Assembly: GCF_900156315.1 (NCBI RefSeq)
Contig: NZ_FTNI01000001.1
Coordinates: forward strand, 496,001 to 560,000
DNA: 64,000 nt
Reading direction: 5' to 3'
DNA from: Microbispora rosea
GTDB lineage: Bacteria; Actinomycetota; Actinomycetes; Streptosporangiales; Streptosporangiaceae
Below, one piece after another: positions 1-8,643 of the stretch. Made by a program: the position numbers and the translations under genes. A model generated the notes under the pieces. That model ran no database searches, was not told where the DNA came from, and saw only the letters and a list, made by a program, of their open reading frames with translations. Numbering within the stretch: the first letter of the stretch is position 1; every line of letters begins with the position of its first letter.

Positions 1-333
1 TCGCTGTCGGGCGGTCAGCGGCAGCGGCTCGCGCTGGCCAGGGCGGTCCTGGGCAGGCCGCGGGTGCTGGTCCTCGACGACACTCTGTCGGCGCTCGACG
101 TGGAGACCGAGGCGCTGGTCGAGGAGGCGCTGCGGCGCGTGCTCGCCGAGGCGACCGGCATCGTCGTGGCGCACCGCGCCTCGACCGTGCTGCTCGCCGA
201 CCGGGTGGCGCTGCTGCGCGACGGCACCGTCACCCACATCGGCCGCCACGGCGACCTGCTGTCGGCCGTGCCGGAGTATCGCGAACTGCTCGCCCAGGAC
301 GCCGATCTCGACCCCGAGGGATCGATGCGATGA
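1..333 (+). CDS. ABC transporter ATP-binding/permease protein, C-terminal part
   Basis: This is the 3' end of an ABC transporter gene that begins before the window. The visible part starts at the signature motif [13 protein letters not shown], continues through Walker B ([12 protein letters not shown]) and the H-loop region (IVVAHRAST), and ends with a normal ABC tail. The stop overlaps the next gene by four bases (ATGA), so the two are translationally coupled and probably form a heterodimeric exporter. In the Walker B motif the residue after the aspartate is Asp rather than the catalytic Glu (LDD, not LDE). That is typical of the degenerate site of heterodimeric exporters and fits the intact LDEATSSLD in the partner. 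Substrate cannot be read from the sequence. Confidence 0.9.
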   Translation, partial: SLSGGQRQRLALARAVLGRPRVLVLDDTLSALDVETEALVEEALRRVLAEATGIVVAHRASTVLLADRVALLRDGTVTHIGRHGDLLSAVPEYRELLAQDADLDPEGSMR

Positions 334-2222
334 GCCAGGAGACCGGCAACGACGCGGAGACCACCGCGAGAGACACCGAGCGAGCCGGAGACACCGAGCG
401 AGCGGGAGACACAGAGGCGTGGCGCGGGGTCGCCGCCGAGAGCCGGGACGAGATCTCCGAGCGGGTCTCCCTGCTGCTGCGCACCCGGTCGCGCCGCCTG
501 CTCGGCGACCTGCTGCGCCCGCACCGCCGGGCGATCGCCGTGCTCACGGCGGTCATCGTGGTGTCCAACGCCGCCGGGCTGGCCCTGCCGTACCTCGTGA
601 AGGCGGGCATCGACGACGGGATCCCGCCGATGCTGCGGGGGCAGGGCGCGGGCACGCTGCTCGCGATCGTCGGCGCGGTGCTGGCCGCCACGCTCACCCA
701 GGCGCTCACCCGGCAGGCGTTCCTGCAGATGTCGGGCCGGATCGGGCAGGACATCCTGCTGGAGCTGCGCCGCCGGGTCTTCGACCACTTCCAGCGCCTG
801 TCGCTGTCGTTCCACGAGAAGTACACCTCGGGGCGGGTCATCTCCCGGCTCACCTCCGACGTGGACGCGATCGCCGAACTGCTCGACTCCGGTTTCGACG
901 GCCTGGTCACGGCCGTGCTCACGCTGTGCGGCACCGCGGTCATGCTGCTCGTGCTCGACGTGCGCCTCGGCCTGGTGGCGTTGCTGCCGCTGCCGGTCCT
1001 GCTGCTGTTCACCCGGTGGTTCCGCCGCCAGTCGAGCGTCACCTACCGCCGTACGCGGGAGGCGGTGGCGCTGGTCATCGTGCACTTCGTGGAGTCGATG
1101 ACCGGGATCCGGGCGGTGCAGGCGTTCCGGCGGGAGCCGCGCAACCAGGAGATCTTCGAGCGGCTCAACGCGGACTACCGCGCCGCCAACACGCGGGGTA
1201 TGCGCCTGGTCGCCGTGTTCATGCCCGGCATCAAGCTGATCGGCAACCTCACCGTCGCCGCCGTCCTGCTGTACGGCGGCCTGCTGGCGCTGCGCGGCAC
1301 GGTCACGGTCGGCGTGCTCGCGGCGTTCCTGCTCTACCTGCGCCAGTTCTACGAGCCGATGCAGGAGATCTCGCAGTTCTACAACGCGCTGCAGTCGGCC
1401 GGGGCGGCGCTGGAGAAGCTGTCGGGCGTGCTGGAGGAGCGGCCCTCGGTGGCCCCGCCCCGCCGCCCGGCGCCGCTGCCGCGCGCCGCGGGGGCGCTGC
1501 GTTTCGAGGCCGTCCGGTTCGCCTATCCCAGCGGCCCGCCGGTGCTGCCGCTGCTCGACCTGGAGATCCCGGCGGGGCAGACCGTGGCCGTCGTCGGGAC
1601 CACGGGCGCGGGCAAGACCACCCTGGCCAAGCTCATCGCCCGGTTCCACGACCCGGTCGCCGGGCGGGTGCTGCTCGACGGCGTGGACCTGCGCGACCTG
1701 GACGAGAACGCGCTGCGCCGCCATGTGGTGATGGTCACCCAGGAGAACTACCTGTTCAGCGGGACGGTCGCCGACAACGTGCGGTTCGGGCGGCCCGGCG
1801 CGCCGGATTCGGAGATCGAGCGGGCCGCGGAGGCCATCGGAGCCCACACGTTCGTCTCCGCGCTGCCGGACGGATTCGAGACACAGGTCGGCAAGCGCGG
1901 CGGACGCATGTCGGCGGGGCAGCGCCAGCTCGTCGCGTTCGCCCGGGCGTTCCTCGCCGATCCGGCCGTGCTGATCCTGGACGAGGCCACCTCCAGCCTC
2001 GACGTGCCCAGCGAGCGCCTCGTCCAGCGGGCGCTGCGGACGATCCTCGCCGACCGGACCGCGCTGATCATCGCCCACCGTCTGTCCACCGTGGAGATCG
2101 CCGACCGGGTGCTCGTCATGGAGCACGGCCGGATCGTGGAGGACGGCCCGCCGGACCGCCTGGTCGCCGGCGCCGGCCGGTTCGCCCGCCTCCACCGTGC
2201 CTGGCTCGACAGCCTCGCCTGA
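330..2222 (+). CDS. ABC exporter half, permease plus ATPase
   Basis: The 630-residue product has an acidic N-terminal leader (about 80 residues), a six-helix exporter-type membrane domain (about 85-360) and a nucleotide-binding domain (about 385-625). The ATPase shows a P-loop variant (GTTGAGKTT), signature [14 protein letters not shown], Walker [11 protein letters not shown] and an H-loop (IIAHRLST). It starts inside the stop codon of the upstream ABC gene, so both halves are expected to be made together. By family this is an inner-membrane exporter of drugs, lipids or peptides. The leader contains a short repeat ([11 protein letters not shown]) encoded by a tandem DNA repeat near 375-412. 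Confidence 0.95.
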   Translation: MSQETGNDAETTARDTERAGDTERAGDTEAWRGVAAESRDEISERVSLLLRTRSRRLLGDLLRPHRRAIAVLTAVIVVSNAAGLALPYLVKAGIDDGIPPMLRGQGAGTLLAIVGAVLAATLTQALTRQAFLQMSGRIGQDILLELRRRVFDHFQRLSLSFHEKYTSGRVISRLTSDVDAIAELLDSGFDGLVTAVLTLCGTAVMLLVLDVRLGLVALLPLPVLLLFTRWFRRQSSVTYRRTREAVALVIVHFVESMTGIRAVQAFRREPRNQEIFERLNADYRAANTRGMRLVAVFMPGIKLIGNLTVAAVLLYGGLLALRGTVTVGVLAAFLLYLRQFYEPMQEISQFYNALQSAGAALEKLSGVLEERPSVAPPRRPAPLPRAAGALRFEAVRFAYPSGPPVLPLLDLEIPAGQTVAVVGTTGAGKTTLAKLIARFHDPVAGRVLLDGVDLRDLDENALRRHVVMVTQENYLFSGTVADNVRFGRPGAPDSEIERAAEAIGAHTFVSALPDGFETQVGKRGGRMSAGQRQLVAFARAFLADPAVLILDEATSSLDVPSERLVQRALRTILADRTALIIAHRLSTVEIADRVLVMEHGRIVEDGPPDRLVAGAGRFARLHRAWLDSLA

Positions 2223-2348
2223 CCCCTGCCGTCGCCGGCTACTCCCGGGGTCTTAGCCCCGCCGGCCGGGCTGATCCCGGTGGGGTAGCGGCAGAAGACT
2301 CCGTGGGTGGGACGCCGCCGGACTCCGGCCGGACGACGATTGGCAGTC

Positions 2349-2822
2349 ATGGAAACCCCACAGAGGTATATCCACGGGGCGGCGTTGCTGGCCACCGGCC
2401 TGCTCGCGGGCGCGTTCGGGTACGGCGCGGCCAATGTGATCCCCACGTTCGGGGCCGTTCCGCTGGATGTGCGCCTGACCTTCCACACCACGATGATGAA
2501 GGTCAACGAGCCGATCATGCAGAGCGCGATGGCGCTGGCCATCCTCACCACCTTCGGTCTGGCGATCGCCGGTCGCGGCCGGGTGCGCGGGCTGGCGCTC
2601 GGCGCCGGTGCGCTGGCGCTGACCTCGCTGCTCGTCACCGTGTTCGGCAACGTCCCGCTGCACGCGCGTTTCCGAGAATGGGCCGCGGGTCCGGTGCCGG
2701 ACGGCTACGCCGAGGTCTTCCGGCGGTGGGAGCTGTTCCACGACCTGCGCACCCTGACCGCGCTGGCCGCCTTCGCCTTGATCATCACCATCGCCGTCGT
2801 CCATCGGCCCTCCGGCCGCTGA
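2349..2822 (+). CDS. DUF1772 (anthrone-oxygenase-like) membrane protein
   Basis: The 158-residue protein has four predicted membrane helices (about 8-28, 56-76, 80-100, 135-155). Between the first two is the sequence pattern of the DUF1772 family, which includes fungal anthrone oxygenases; a direct redox role is not shown here. I chose the ATG at 2349 because the protein aligns with the family from there. It is followed after 11 bases by a 44-codon reading frame and then by an NAD(P)H-binding protein, suggesting a small redox operon. DUF1772 proteins are often next to NmrA/SDR-type reductases in actinobacteria. Confidence 0.8.
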   Translation: METPQRYIHGAALLATGLLAGAFGYGAANVIPTFGAVPLDVRLTFHTTMMKVNEPIMQSAMALAILTTFGLAIAGRGRVRGLALGAGALALTSLLVTVFGNVPLHARFREWAAGPVPDGYAEVFRRWELFHDLRTLTALAAFALIITIAVVHRPSGR

Positions 2823-2833
2823 GGAGAACGCCC

Positions 2834-2968
2834 ATGTTCCGTTCCACCATGACCATCTTGACCAGCAAGGATCCGACCCCGCGGACCGAGGCTCACCTGC
2901 GTGCCCGGGTCGCGTCCGACGCACGGGTGCGGCGCGTCGGCTCGATCATCTGGACGGTGACGCCGTGA
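2834..2968 (+). CDS. small 44-residue protein, function unknown
   Basis: A short reading frame begins at an ATG seven bases after a GAGGAG ribosome-binding site and ends in a TGA that overlaps the GTG start of the next gene (GTGA). The product is basic, soluble and 44 residues long, with no recognisable domain. Spacing, Shine-Dalgarno sequence and stop/start overlap argue that it is translated, perhaps mainly to couple translation of the downstream NAD(P)H-binding protein. It could also be the remnant of a longer gene. Confidence 0.45.
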   Translation: MFRSTMTILTSKDPTPRTEAHLRARVASDARVRRVGSIIWTVTP

Positions 2969-3573
2969 ACATCACCCTCATCGGCTCCACCGGCCGCACC
3001 GGGCGCTACGTCCTGGCCGAGGCGCTGCGCCGCGGTCACCGTGTCACCGCCTTCACCCGCAACGCCGCCGCCCTGGAGGCGCGGCCGCACGCCGTCGTCG
3101 AGGGCGACGGCCGAGACCTGGAGAAGATGCGCACGGCGGTGGCGGACGCGGACGCGGTGATCTCCATCATCAACGGCGGCGACAGCCGCGACCCGCATCG
3201 CGCGGCCGAGGCCACCCGCACCGTCATGCGGGCCATGACCGAGACCGGGGTGGAGCGGCTGATCGTCACCACTCCCTACCCGATCGTCGCCCGCAGGCCG
3301 TTCCTGCTGATCTGGCTGCTGCACCGCCTGCTGGCCACCCAGTACGCCGACGCCCGCGACCTGGAGCAGGCCGTGACCACCGGCGACCTGGACTGGACCA
3401 TCGTCAGGCTGACCCGGCTCACCGACCGGCCCGCCACCGGGACGGCCGTGATCCGTCGCGAGCTGCTGGGTACGCCGCGTTCCCTGACCAGGGCGGACGT
3501 GGCGACCACTCTCCTGGACATCGTCCAGGAGGGTCACCTGAGCCGCGTGGCGGTCAACGTCCAAGGCCGCTGA
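2965..3573 (+). CDS. NAD(P)H-binding protein (atypical SDR, NmrA/YwnB type)
   Basis: The 202-residue product opens with the dinucleotide-binding motif ITLIGSTGRTGRYVL, the usual start of NAD(P)-binding_10 family atypical short-chain dehydrogenases such as YwnB and biliverdin reductase B. Such proteins bind NADP in a Rossmann fold; many lack the classical YxxxK active site, and none is evident here. The GTG start overlaps the upstream 44-residue gene. Together with the DUF1772 gene this forms a compact redox operon. The 3' end faces the thioesterase gene, 13 bases away, so the two units are convergent. Confidence 0.85.
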   Translation: MNITLIGSTGRTGRYVLAEALRRGHRVTAFTRNAAALEARPHAVVEGDGRDLEKMRTAVADADAVISIINGGDSRDPHRAAEATRTVMRAMTETGVERLIVTTPYPIVARRPFLLIWLLHRLLATQYADARDLEQAVTTGDLDWTIVRLTRLTDRPATGTAVIRRELLGTPRSLTRADVATTLLDIVQEGHLSRVAVNVQGR

Positions 3574-3586
3574 GCCGGCCACACGG

Positions 3587-4039
3587 TCACGCCGGGGGCG
3601 AGGGGAGGAGCAGGCGTTCCATGGCGGGGCGCAGGGGCGGGCCGATCTCGACGGGGCGGCGGGTGTGCCGGTCCACGAAGACGTGTGTGAAGTCGCCCTC
3701 GGCGACCAGCGTGTCCCCGGCGAACAGGGCGAGTTCGTAGCGGACGCTGGACCGGCCGAGGTGCCCGATCCGCAGGCCCACGCTGATCACCTGCGGAAAG
3801 GACACCGAGGCGCGGTAGGAGCAGCGCGACTCCACGCACAGCCCGATCGCCGGGCCCTCGTGGATGTCCAGCCCGGCCTCCTCGATCAGCCAGGTGTTGA
3901 TCACGGTGTCCATCAGCGAGTAGTGCACGACGTTGTTGACGTGCCCGTAGACGTCGTTGTCCTTCCAGCGGGTGGGCACGTCCCGCCAGTGGCGATACGC
4001 CGCCCGGTCGTTCACAGGCCCGTTCACAGCCCCGTTCAC
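3587..4039 (-). CDS. acyl-CoA thioesterase, 4-hydroxybenzoyl-CoA thioesterase family
   Basis: A single hotdog domain of about 150 residues carries the family pattern W..ND.YGHVNNV.Y, in which the Asp (WKDNDVYGHVNN) is the usual catalytic acid. It should hydrolyse an acyl-CoA thioester. The gene overlaps the stop of the acyl-CoA dehydrogenase gene by four bases (GTGA at 4036-4039), so the two are coupled. The start region is odd: three GTG-AAC-GGG-type 12-base repeats in a row offer three in-frame GTG starts (encoding VNGAVNGPVND). I use the first because it overlaps the upstream stop. Confidence 0.88.
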   Translation of the reverse strand: MNGAVNGPVNDRAAYRHWRDVPTRWKDNDVYGHVNNVVHYSLMDTVINTWLIEEAGLDIHEGPAIGLCVESRCSYRASVSFPQVISVGLRIGHLGRSSVRYELALFAGDTLVAEGDFTHVFVDRHTRRPVEIGPPLRPAMERLLLPSPPA

Positions 4040-5181
4040 AGTCCGAGGTCCCGCCCGACGATCTCGCGCATGATCTCGTTGGACCCCGCCCAGATCCGGG
4101 TCACCCTGGCGTCCGCCCAGGCCCGCGCCACGCGATACTCCTTCATGTAGCCGTAGCCGCCGTAGAGCTGCACGCAGGCGTCGATCACCTGGTTCTGCAC
4201 CTCGGCGGTCCACATCTTGGCCTTGGCCGCGTCGACCGCCGTCAGCTCCCCGCCGGCGTGGGCGGCCACGCACTGGTCGACGTACGCCCGGGTCACCTCC
4301 ACCTTCGTCACGAGGTCGGCCAGGGTGAACTTGTTGTACTGGAAGCTGCCGATCGCCTGGCCGAACGCCCTGCGCTCCTTCACGTACGACAGGGTCTCGG
4401 CGAGCACGGCGGCGGCGTGGGCGAGGTTGGTGACGGCGCTGCCGAGCCGTTCCTGGGGGAGGCGCTCCATCATGGCGACGAACCCCCGGTCCACCTCGCC
4501 GATCACGTTGGCGGCCGGCACCCGCACGCCCTCGAAGAACAGCTCGGCCGTGTCGGCCTCCGGCTGGCCGATCTTGTCGAGCTTGCGCCCCCGGTGGAAG
4601 CCGGGCATGCCCTCCTCGACCGCGAACAGCGTGATGCCCTTGGCCCGCTTCTCCGGGCTGGTCCTTGCCGCCACCACGACGAGGCCGGCCTGGTAGCCGT
4701 TCGTGATGAACGTCTTGGAGCCGTCGATGATCCAGTCGGAGCCGTCCCTGACGGCGGTCGTGCGCAGCGCCGCCAGGTCCGACCCGCCGCCCGGCTCGGT
4801 CATGCCGATCGCGGTGATCAGCTCTCCCGAGCAGAACGGCGGCAGCCAGCGCTTCTTCTGCTCGTCCGTCGTCAGGTCCACCAGGTAGGGCGCGACCACG
4901 TCGAAGTGGATGCCGAAACTGGACGCCAGAGCCATGCCGACCCCGGCCAGTTCCTCGATGAGTACGGCGTTGAAGCGGTAGTCGCCCGCCGCCGCGCCGT
5001 CGTACTCCTCGGGGACCTCAAGGCCGAGGAATCCCTGCCGTCCGGCCTCCCGCCACACCTCGCGGTCGATCAGCCGGCGCTCGATGAACTCCTCGGCCCT
5101 CGGGGCGACCGAGCGGATCACGAACTGCCGCACGGAGTCGCGGAAGGCCTCGTGGTCCTCGCCGTAAATGGTGCGTCGCAT
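4036..5181 (-). CDS. acyl-CoA dehydrogenase, isovaleryl/long-chain-type active site
   Basis: The 381-residue flavoenzyme has the complete acyl-CoA dehydrogenase fold, with the FAD/substrate segments ITAIGMTEPGGGSDLA and FITNG and the C-terminal GYGYMKEY and RIWAGSNEIMREIVGR. The usual catalytic Glu near the C-terminus (as in IYEGT) is replaced by Ala at about residue 365. A Glu lies instead at about residue 244 in ERLPQERL, the position used by isovaleryl-CoA and long-chain acyl-CoA dehydrogenases. A GGAG ribosome site precedes the ATG. It is downstream of the Liv binding-protein gene with a 75-base gap and coupled to the thioesterase, suggesting catabolism of an imported branched or acyl substrate. 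Confidence 0.95.
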   Translation of the reverse strand: MRRTIYGEDHEAFRDSVRQFVIRSVAPRAEEFIERRLIDREVWREAGRQGFLGLEVPEEYDGAAAGDYRFNAVLIEELAGVGMALASSFGIHFDVVAPYLVDLTTDEQKKRWLPPFCSGELITAIGMTEPGGGSDLAALRTTAVRDGSDWIIDGSKTFITNGYQAGLVVVAARTSPEKRAKGITLFAVEEGMPGFHRGRKLDKIGQPEADTAELFFEGVRVPAANVIGEVDRGFVAMMERLPQERLGSAVTNLAHAAAVLAETLSYVKERRAFGQAIGSFQYNKFTLADLVTKVEVTRAYVDQCVAAHAGGELTAVDAAKAKMWTAEVQNQVIDACVQLYGGYGYMKEYRVARAWADARVTRIWAGSNEIMREIVGRDLGL

Positions 5182-5256
5182 CGATTCTCCAGACGATTAT
5201 TCGGTAGGGGGACTCTAGCGAGTCACCTCCGGCGCGGACGCGGCGGCCGTCGCCCC

Positions 5257-6546
5257 TCAGCCCACCGGAACCGGGTAGTCCTTCGCCAGCCCGGAGACCT
5301 CCGCCTCCTTGAAGACCACCGCGCCGCCGAGCGCCGCCTTGTCGGGCTTGAGCACGTACGACGACCGGGTGGCGGGCTTGTCGAAGAACGTGAAGTCCAT
5401 CGGCGTGCCGAAGTCGCCGCCGAAGCCCGACTGCGAGCGGTGCGCGTTCAGTACGCCGTCCCGGGTGAGGTCCTTGGCCTCGCACGCCTTCTTCATCGCC
5501 TCGTCCACGATCATCGCGGCGCTCCAGCCGGTGGGCACGCCGCTGTCGAGCGTCTCGCCGGGATACTTCGCCTGGTAGTCGGCCACCAGCCGCTGCATCG
5601 CCGCGTTCCCGGCGCTGACCGGCGTCCCCGCCGACACGTAGTAGAAGTCCTTCAGCAGGGCCGGCCCGGCCGGGGTCGCGAGGAGCTGCGGAGAGTAGGC
5701 CGAGTTGCTGCCGACGAACGGCACGTCCATCCCCTTGGCCAGGGACACGCCGACCAGCGAGGCCGTCTGCCGGGGCCCCACCGAGACGAGGACGGCCTTC
5801 ACCCCGGCCGCCTTGAACGCCGCCACCTGGGCGCTCATGTCCTGGTCGGTCGCCTTGATCTTCTGCTCGACGATCTGCAGGCCGAGCTTGCCCGCGGCGT
5901 ACTTCGAGCCGTTGAGCGAGCTCTCGCCGTAGTCGCCCTCGAAGTACAGGTGCCCGATCTTGTCGCCGGACGTGATCCCCTTCTCCTTCGTGAGGAACTC
6001 GACGGCATTGATCATGTCCACGTCGTACGTCGTGCCGGTCACCTGGATGGCCCGGCTGCCGAGCAGCGTGGTCGCCCACGCCATCGGGATCGTGAGCAGC
6101 TTGTCGCCGTCGATGCGCTGCTTCAACGCCGTGATCATCGGGGAGCCGATGAACTGCGCGATCGCCGCCGACTTGGGCGCGACCTCGGTGTAGGCGGCCA
6201 CGGCCTTCTGCGTGTCGTAGCCGTGGTCGCGGACGACCAGCTCGTACTTGCGCCCGCAGACCCCGCCGGCGGCGTTGACCTGGTCGAAGTACAGCTGCTG
6301 CGCCTGCGTCTGGCTCTTGCCGAACGACGCGTACGGACCGGTCAGGTCGGTGAGCGCGCTCACGGTGATCGTGGTGGCCGTGACGCCGGGACCCGTCTTG
6401 ACTCCGTCACCGCCGGCCGCCCCGGCGCCTTCGCCTCCGCCACCGCCCGTGGCCTTGCCGCTCGCGCATCCCGTCGCCGAGGCCGCGACGGCCAGGGACA
6501 GCAGGGCTAACGCCGCGACGCCGGCGCGGGTGCCGATTTTGCCCAT
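5257..6546 (-). CDS. branched-chain amino acid-type ABC transporter substrate-binding lipoprotein
   Basis: The 429-residue precursor has a lipoprotein signal ending in the lipobox ATGC (Cys about 27), a Gly/Ala-rich linker and a type I periplasmic-binding fold of the LivJ/LivK class (for example ITVSALTDLTGPYASFGKSQ). It would be a lipid-anchored solute receptor for the permease genes just upstream. The start overlaps the end of livM by 40 bases; AAGGAG placed six bases before the ATG supports it. Ligand is unknown: this family also binds amides, urea and aromatic acids. The following acyl-CoA dehydrogenase hints at a carboxylic acid rather than an amino acid, but that is inference. Confidence 0.92.
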   Translation of the reverse strand: MGKIGTRAGVAALALLSLAVAASATGCASGKATGGGGGEGAGAAGGDGVKTGPGVTATTITVSALTDLTGPYASFGKSQTQAQQLYFDQVNAAGGVCGRKYELVVRDHGYDTQKAVAAYTEVAPKSAAIAQFIGSPMITALKQRIDGDKLLTIPMAWATTLLGSRAIQVTGTTYDVDMINAVEFLTKEKGITSGDKIGHLYFEGDYGESSLNGSKYAAGKLGLQIVEQKIKATDQDMSAQVAAFKAAGVKAVLVSVGPRQTASLVGVSLAKGMDVPFVGSNSAYSPQLLATPAGPALLKDFYYVSAGTPVSAGNAAMQRLVADYQAKYPGETLDSGVPTGWSAAMIVDEAMKKACEAKDLTRDGVLNAHRSQSGFGGDFGTPMDFTFFDKPATRSSYVLKPDKAALGGAVVFKEAEVSGLAKDYPVPVG

Positions 6547-7757
6547 CTGAGCTCCTTGAGTCGAACGCGGCCGAGCCGCGTGGCGAGCCCGGCCAGACCG
6601 CCGGGCAGGAACAGCACCACCGCGACGACGGCGGCGCCGTAGAGGATCCGCGCGGCCTCGGCGGGGGAGACCCCGCCGGAACCCGGCTCGGCCACCAGCG
6701 GCAGGGCGTCGCTGTAGCGCGTGAGCAGCTGGGGGAGCAGGGAGACGAACGCGGCCCCGGCGACCGCCCCGGCGACCGACCCCAGGCCGCCGATCACGAT
6801 CATCGCGAGGTAGTCGAGCGACAGCAGCATGCCGAAGTAGTCCGGCACGACCTGCTGGAAGACCAGGGCGACGAGCACCCCGGCGAGCCCGCCGTACATG
6901 GACGACAGGACGAACACGCCCGCGCGGTATCGGGCGACGGGCACGCCCATCACCCCCGCGGCGATCTCGTGGTCCCTGATCGTGTTCATCGCCAGCCCGG
7001 GACGGCCGCGCAGCACGCCCCTGGCGAACACGGCCGCGCCCGCGAGCAGCGCGATCCCGAGGAACCACAGCCGTTCGAGCGAACCGAACGGCACGTTCAG
7101 CACCACCAGCTCCGGAGTGTCGGCGAAGACGAGGCCGAACAGCTCCATCGGCGGCACCGGCCGTCCGTTGAAGCCGCCGGTCACCGGCTCCGCGTTGAAC
7201 AGGATGTGCTGGCCGACGAAGATCAGGGCGAGGGTGGCGATGCCCAGGTAGGCGCCCCTGAGGCGGCCGGCGATCGGGCTGAACAGGCCGCCGGACACCC
7301 CCGCGACGATCACCGCGGCCACGGCCGCGAGCGGCGTCGGCAGCCCCAGATCGGTCGACAGGAAGACGTAGGAGTACGCCCCGACCGCGAGGAAGAAGGC
7401 GTGCCCCAGGGACAGCTGCCCGGTCGCCCCGGTCAGCAGGTTGATCCCGATCGCGCCGATCGCCGCGGACATCGCGAACAGCCCCGTCTGCAGCCAGAAC
7501 CCCTCCAGGTAGAAGGGCACCGCGACGGACACCATGACGGACACCGCGAGCACCGCGAGCCGCAGCACGGCCCGGAGGGGTCGTGCCGTGCCACGCGCGG
7601 GCCAGGGCGTGCTGAGGGCGGGCGTGCTGGGGGCGGGCGTGCTGGGGGCGGGCGTGCTGGGGGCGGGCGTGCTGGGGGCGGGTGCGCCGGGCTCGGGAGT
7701 CCCCGCTGCGGGCGAGTCGCGTCCGGGCGTCGCCGCCGTGGGTGTGGGTTCAGACAC
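6507..7757 (-). CDS. livM: Liv-type ABC transporter permease (LivM)
   Basis: The 416-residue protein is a LivM-class inner-membrane permease with about ten hydrophobic helices and the family motif GATGQLSLGHAFFLAVGAY, plus the cytoplasmic coupling loop (RDHEIAAGVMGV). It differs from normal LivM by a disordered N-terminal extension of roughly 50 residues containing PAPST repeats encoded by five 15-base DNA repeats. It overlaps livH by eight bases and the binding-protein gene by 40 bases. It should pair with LivH to form the translocation channel. Confidence 0.93.
   Translation of the reverse strand: MSEPTPTAATPGRDSPAAGTPEPGAPAPSTPAPSTPAPSTPAPSTPALSTPWPARGTARPLRAVLRLAVLAVSVMVSVAVPFYLEGFWLQTGLFAMSAAIGAIGINLLTGATGQLSLGHAFFLAVGAYSYVFLSTDLGLPTPLAAVAAVIVAGVSGGLFSPIAGRLRGAYLGIATLALIFVGQHILFNAEPVTGGFNGRPVPPMELFGLVFADTPELVVLNVPFGSLERLWFLGIALLAGAAVFARGVLRGRPGLAMNTIRDHEIAAGVMGVPVARYRAGVFVLSSMYGGLAGVLVALVFQQVVPDYFGMLLSLDYLAMIVIGGLGSVAGAVAGAAFVSLLPQLLTRYSDALPLVAEPGSGGVSPAEAARILYGAAVVAVVLFLPGGLAGLATRLGRVRLKELRWAKSAPAPASRR
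7605..7679. repeat. 15-base tandem repeat in livM (5 copies)
   Basis: Five consecutive 15-base units read GGGCGTGCTGGGGGC on the plus strand (first copy with one change). They encode the PAPST repeats of the LivM N-terminal extension. The unit is a multiple of three, so copy-number change would keep the frame. Confidence 0.9.
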
Positions 7758-8643
7758 GGGCCGGCTCCTTCGTGCCGAACAGCCCGGAGGGCCGCAGCAG
7801 CAGGATCACGATCATCACGAGGAACGGCGCCGCGTCGCCGATGCCGCGGCCCAGGAAGGCGAGCTCGCTCTGGTAGCCGCTCATCAGCGTCTCGGTGACG
7901 CCCACGATCAGCCCGCCGGCCAGCGCGCCGGTGGTCGAGTCGAGCCCGCCGAGGATGGCGGCGGGGAACGCCTTCATCGCCGCCGCGGCCGTGCCCCTGT
8001 CCAGACCCGGCGTCGGGAAGACGCACAGGAACATCGCCGCGACCGCGGCCAGCGCCCCGGCGACGGCCCACGCGCTGAGCGAGACCCGGCCGAGCCGCAC
8101 GCCCATCAGCGCGGCGGTCTCCGCGTCCTCGGCCGTCGCGCGCATCGCCACGCCCCAGCCGGTGAACTTGAAGGCGAGCAGGAACGCCACGATCAGCGCG
8201 GCGGCGACCGCGAGCGCCACGACGCGGGTCTCGGCGACCGTGACCGGGCCGAGGCGCAGCACCCGGTCGCCCCAGGGGTCGCCGAGGGCGAGCACCTCGG
8301 TGCCGATCCGGCGGGTGAGCTCGGTCGTCAGCAGGATGTCCACGCCGATCGTGACAATGGCCAGCACGCCGCGCGAGCCGACGTGCGCCCGGCGCAGGAT
8401 CAGGAACTCCACCAGCGCGCCGACCAGGGCCGCCGCCGCGATCCCGGCCGCCAGCGCCGCCCAGAACCCGATCAGCGGGTGCAGCCGGGCGATCACGTAG
8501 CCGCCGGCCAGCAGCAGCGACGCGTGCGTGAAGTTGACGACCTCGGTCGCCTTGAAGATCACCACGAAGCCGAGAGCGATCAGTGCGTACACGGCTCCGA
8601 CCGAGATGCCGTTGACGAGCAGCTCCAGGAAGACCGCCATCAC
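7750..8643 (-). CDS. livH: Liv-type ABC transporter permease (LivH)
   Basis: The 297-residue LivH-class permease has about eight membrane helices, with the family start LLVNGISVGAVYALIALGFV and the conserved coupling segment GWGVAMRATAEDAETAALMGV. It overlaps livM at its 3' end and livG at its 5' end by four bases (ATGA). It forms the channel with LivM for a branched-chain amino acid or related solute. Confidence 0.94.
   Translation of the reverse strand: MMAVFLELLVNGISVGAVYALIALGFVVIFKATEVVNFTHASLLLAGGYVIARLHPLIGFWAALAAGIAAAALVGALVEFLILRRAHVGSRGVLAIVTIGVDILLTTELTRRIGTEVLALGDPWGDRVLRLGPVTVAETRVVALAVAAALIVAFLLAFKFTGWGVAMRATAEDAETAALMGVRLGRVSLSAWAVAGALAAVAAMFLCVFPTPGLDRGTAAAAMKAFPAAILGGLDSTTGALAGGLIVGVTETLMSGYQSELAFLGRGIGDAAPFLVMIVILLLRPSGLFGTKEPARV

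Noticed and set aside
15-2195. Very long antisense reading frames opposite ABC, polA, Liv and WD40 genes
   Set aside because: They arise from extreme GC at third codon positions, have no domains, and their residue content (Arg, Gly, Ala, Pro, His) is typical of shadow frames.
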